Positions 60,963-64,000 of a DNA stretch of 64,000 bases are shown here, piece by piece; position 1 is the first letter of the stretch, and each line of letters starts with the position of its first letter. Location: positions 1-64,000 of the forward strand of contig NZ_AUMU01000014.1 in NCBI RefSeq assembly GCF_000430845.1, read 5' to 3'. The stretch comes from Chryseobacterium gregarium DSM 19109. GTDB lineage: Bacteria > Bacteroidota > Bacteroidia > Flavobacteriales > Weeksellaceae. The notes below the pieces were generated by a model. That model searched no databases. It was given only the letters and a program-made list of their open reading frames with translations, and was not told the origin of the DNA. Position numbers and translations under genes: made by a program.

Positions 60963-63900
60963 ATGTTAAAACAATTTATAGAAAGACCGGTACTTTCAAC
61001 GGTTATTTCCATTATACTCTTATTATTGGGGGCCTTATCCCTCTTTAATTTACCCATTGCCCTCTTTCCGGATATTGCACCGCCGAGTGTCCAGGTGACG
61101 GCTTTTTACCCGGGAGCAAATGCAGAAGTGGTAGCCCGTTCGGTAGCCACTCCGATTGAAGAAGCCGTAAACGGTGTTGAGAACATGACTTACATGACCT
61201 CAAACTCCAGTAATGACGGAACCATGACCCTGAGCGTATTTTTCAAACAGGGATCCGATGCAGATAATGCAGCCGTAAACGTTCAGAACCGTGTATCAAA
61301 GGCCATGAGCCAGCTCCCACAGGAAGTTGTCCAGGCAGGGATTTCGACGCAGAAAGTTCAGAACAGTATGATTATGTTTATGGGATTGTCAAGTGATGAC
61401 CCTAAGCAATACGACGAACTTTTCCTTCAGAATTATTTAAAAATTAACGTTATTCCTCAGATCCAGCGGATTCCGGGAGTTGCCCAGGCACAGGTTTTCG
61501 GAACGAGGGACTATTCCATGAGACTCTGGCTGAAGCCGGACCGACTGGCTGCCAACAACCTTTCTCCTCAGGAAGTATTAAATGCTGTGAAAGACCACAA
61601 CTTGGAAGCCGCTCCGGGACGTCTCGGACAGGGAAGCAAGGAAACATATGAATATATTCTAAAGTATAAAGGTAAATTAAACAAAAACGAAGACTACGAA
61701 AATATTGCCATCAAATCGAACAGCGACGGTTCATTCTTAAGGCTTAAAGATGTGGCAAGGGTAGAATTCGGTTCCTATACCTACACCGCAGCCAACAGGG
61801 TGGACGGCAAACCTGTTGCCGGATTTGCCATCCTTCAGACGGCAGGTTCCAACGCTAATGAAATTTTAACGGAGATTGAAAGCCAGGTGGATGAGCTTAA
61901 AACGAATTTACCTAAAGGGGTTGAGCCGATCATCATGTACAATTCCAAGGATTTCCTGGATGCGTCGATCCATCAGGTAGTTGAAACATTGGTGATTGCA
62001 TTTGTGCTTGTATTTCTTGTGGTGTATATTTTCCTCCAGGATTTCAGGTCGACCTTAATTCCTGCGATTGCCGTTCCGGTAGCGATTATCGGTACGTTCT
62101 TCTTCCTTCAGCTGTTTGGATTCAGTATTAATATGCTGACCTTGTTTGCATTAGTTCTCGCCATCGGTATTGTGGTGGATGACGCGATTGTGGTGGTGGA
62201 AGCGGTCCATTCCAAAATGGAGCATACGGGAATGCCAGTGGAACAGGCCACGGTGCACTCGATGAGTGAAATTTCCGGTGCGATTATTTCCATTACCTTA
62301 GTGATGTGTGCCGTATTTATCCCGGTAGGTTTCATGCAGGGCCCGGCGGGGGTTTTCTACAGGCAGTTTGCCTTTACCCTGGTCATTGCGATTATGATCT
62401 CTGCCGTTAATGCCTTGACATTAAGTCCGGCTTTATGTGCCATGTTTTTAAATGATCCTCACGGAGAACACGATAAAAAAACAGGTTTTGGAGCAAGATT
62501 TTTCAACGCATTCAATGCAAGCTTCAATAATATGACCAGAAAATACATCTACAGCCTTAAATTTTTAATCAAAAATAAATGGGTTGCGATCGGTGGTCTG
62601 GCCGTTCTGATTGCGGCAAGTGTTTTCTTAATCAATAAAGCGCCGTCAGGATTTATTCCGACAGAAGACCAGGGTTTCGTTTTATATGCGGTGAATACGC
62701 CTCCGGGAAGCTCACTGGAAAGAACGCATAAAGCAACGGAACAGATTGATAAAATCATCAACGGTGAAAAAGCAAAAAACCACCTTTGGGTAGCCGACGG
62801 AATGAACTTCATCAGTAATTCCAATGCTTCTCCATATGCGGCAGGTTTCATTAAACTGAAAGATTACGAAGACCGCGGCGAAATGAAAGATCCGGATCAG
62901 ATTGCAGCCGCATTAACAGGAAAAGTAGCGCAGGTGAAGGATGCCAATGCCTTCTTCTTCAACTTCCCTACGGTGCAGGGATTCGGTAACGTTTCCGGTT
63001 TCGAATTTATGCTTCAGGATAAAAACAACGGTTCTTTTGAGCAATTGGGAACCACCACCCAGGCATTTATCGGAGAACTGATGAAACGCCCAGAAATTGC
63101 ATTTGCCTTTACCACCTACGCAGCCGGGAATCCGCAGTATACCATTGATGTGGATTCTGATAAAGCTAATCAACTGGGCGTTTCCATCACGGAACTGATG
63201 CAGACCATGCAGATTTACTACGGAAGCAGTTTCGTATCGGATTTCAACAGATTCGGGAAATATTACAGAGTAATGGCGCAGGCAGATATTCCTTACCGTA
63301 CCGATGCGAATTCCCTGGAAGGAATTTATGTTAAAAATAAATCAGGCGAAATGGTTCCGGTAAAAACACTGGTAACCTTAAAAAGGACTTTCGGCCCTGA
63401 AACAGTGACCAGAAACAACTTGTTCAATGCAGTTACCATCAACGGAACCCCTAAGCCAGGCTACAGTACCGGAGATGCAATTAAAGCAGTGGAAGAAACT
63501 GCTGAGAAATCACTGCCGAGAGGTTTCGGGTATGAATGGACCGGGATTACCCGTGAGGAAATCAAAACAGGAGGACAAACCACTTTCATCTTCGCATTAA
63601 GTATCCTGTTTGTGTATTTCCTGCTGGCAGCGCAATATGAAAGTTACATCCTTCCGTTTGCCGTTATCTTGACGATACCGACAGGTATTTTCGGAGTATT
63701 CGCCTTCACGGGATTAGCCGGAATCGACAACAATATTTATGTTCAGGTCGGATTGATCATGCTCGTCGGATTGCTGGCGAAAAATGCCATCCTGATTGTA
63801 GAATTTGCCGTCCAGAGAAGGAAAGCGGGAAAATCATTGATCGAATCTGCACTTCAGGCTTCAAGATTACGTTTAAGACCGATTCTGATGACGTCGTTTG

Positions 63901-64000
63901 CCTTTATCGTGGGAATGCTTCCTTTGGTGTGGTCCCAGGGGGCAGCCGCAAAGGGTAACCACTCTATCGGAATCAGTACGGTGGGAGGAATGTTCACAGG
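60963..64000 (+). CDS. RND efflux inner-membrane pump (AcrB/MexB-like), runs off the window
   Basis: The first 1012 codons of a hydrophobe/amphiphile efflux-1 type transporter. MLKQFIERPVLSTVISIILL, FPDIAPPSVQVTAFYPGANA, TYMTSNSSNDGTMTLSVFFK and the proton-relay pair in ALVLAIGIVVDDAIVVVEAV are classical. The second half has FALSILFVYFLLAAQYESYI and LMLVGLLAKNAILIVEFA-type motifs. Family members have about 1040-1060 residues, so only the last membrane helices are missing at the right edge. It starts 211 bases after the adaptor gene and exports drugs or other amphiphiles using the proton gradient. Confidence 0.95.
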   Translation, partial: MLKQFIERPVLSTVISIILLLLGALSLFNLPIALFPDIAPPSVQVTAFYPGANAEVVARSVATPIEEAVNGVENMTYMTSNSSNDGTMTLSVFFKQGSDADNAAVNVQNRVSKAMSQLPQEVVQAGISTQKVQNSMIMFMGLSSDDPKQYDELFLQNYLKINVIPQIQRIPGVAQAQVFGTRDYSMRLWLKPDRLAANNLSPQEVLNAVKDHNLEAAPGRLGQGSKETYEYILKYKGKLNKNEDYENIAIKSNSDGSFLRLKDVARVEFGSYTYTAANRVDGKPVAGFAILQTAGSNANEILTEIESQVDELKTNLPKGVEPIIMYNSKDFLDASIHQVVETLVIAFVLVFLVVYIFLQDFRSTLIPAIAVPVAIIGTFFFLQLFGFSINMLTLFALVLAIGIVVDDAIVVVEAVHSKMEHTGMPVEQATVHSMSEISGAIISITLVMCAVFIPVGFMQGPAGVFYRQFAFTLVIAIMISAVNALTLSPALCAMFLNDPHGEHDKKTGFGARFFNAFNASFNNMTRKYIYSLKFLIKNKWVAIGGLAVLIAASVFLINKAPSGFIPTEDQGFVLYAVNTPPGSSLERTHKATEQIDKIINGEKAKNHLWVADGMNFISNSNASPYAAGFIKLKDYEDRGEMKDPDQIAAALTGKVAQVKDANAFFFNFPTVQGFGNVSGFEFMLQDKNNGSFEQLGTTTQAFIGELMKRPEIAFAFTTYAAGNPQYTIDVDSDKANQLGVSITELMQTMQIYYGSSFVSDFNRFGKYYRVMAQADIPYRTDANSLEGIYVKNKSGEMVPVKTLVTLKRTFGPETVTRNNLFNAVTINGTPKPGYSTGDAIKAVEETAEKSLPRGFGYEWTGITREEIKTGGQTTFIFALSILFVYFLLAAQYESYILPFAVILTIPTGIFGVFAFTGLAGIDNNIYVQVGLIMLVGLLAKNAILIVEFAVQRRKAGKSLIESALQASRLRLRPILMTSFAFIVGMLPLVWSQGAAAKGNHSIGISTVGGMFT

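Overview
The window looks like a chromosomal segment of a Flavobacteriales bacterium, most likely Chryseobacterium or a close Weeksellaceae relative. The evidence is AT-rich coding DNA, Bacteroidetes-type promoter -7 elements (TAnnTTTG) upstream of many genes, and family-typical genes: DUF4290-murA, rpmB-rpmG-DUF4295-ftsY, a type IX secretion plug protein (DUF5103) and a NUMOD4 protein. The genus is an inference from gene content. I saw no rRNA, tRNA, CRISPR array or intact insertion sequence.

Region 1 (1-12.5 kb, minus strand) is the most unusual part. Three near-complete small secreted proteins, plus a fourth copy cut by the left edge, have the look of pilin subunits. They are followed in order by a PapD-like chaperone, a 934-residue outer-membrane usher-like protein and a 476-residue secreted tip-like protein. 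After these come a hybrid histidine kinase, a small histidine kinase and a NarL-type response regulator. Subunits-chaperone-usher-tip is the order of archaic (Csu-type) chaperone-usher operons. The subunit genes share a repeated promoter with nested inverted repeats and a hairpin behind each gene. A decayed RibD/DHFR-like pseudogene lies between the cluster and the edge copy.

Region 2 (12.5-16.4 kb) is poor in genes. It holds a NUMOD-motif gene with an apparent 5' frameshift, a probably decayed stretch, and a compact element with large perfect inverted repeats and GGTTTTGGCAG direct repeats.

Region 3 (16.4-23.9 kb, plus strand) looks like a synthase-type exopolysaccharide locus. It encodes an outer-membrane-factor-like protein fused to a TIM-barrel hydrolase-like domain, an HlyD-like adaptor, an 11-cysteine TackOD1-type protein, a processive family 2 glycosyltransferase and a large surface lipoprotein.

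Region 4 (24-58.6 kb) is mainly housekeeping: a haem-binding protein, a DCC thiol protein, a GH13 amylase lipoprotein, murA, an aminotransferase, murB, proC, lnt, rpmB/rpmG, ftsY, sppA, folK, tandem OmpA-like genes, recQ, fmt, ribB, a PIF1-like helicase, a gamma carbonic anhydrase, an Nfu-type Fe-S protein, hemH, a ParE-like toxin-antitoxin pair, the T9SS plug protein and redox enzymes. Notable residues here are Asp at the fosfomycin-target position of MurA, loss of the zinc-binding cysteines in the GTP-cyclohydrolase half of RibB, and a cysteine cluster in ferrochelatase.

Region 5 (58.7-64 kb) is a TetR-controlled RND efflux locus. Three copies of one palindromic operator lie before tetR and in the gap before the adaptor gene. 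The inner-membrane pump gene runs off the right edge.
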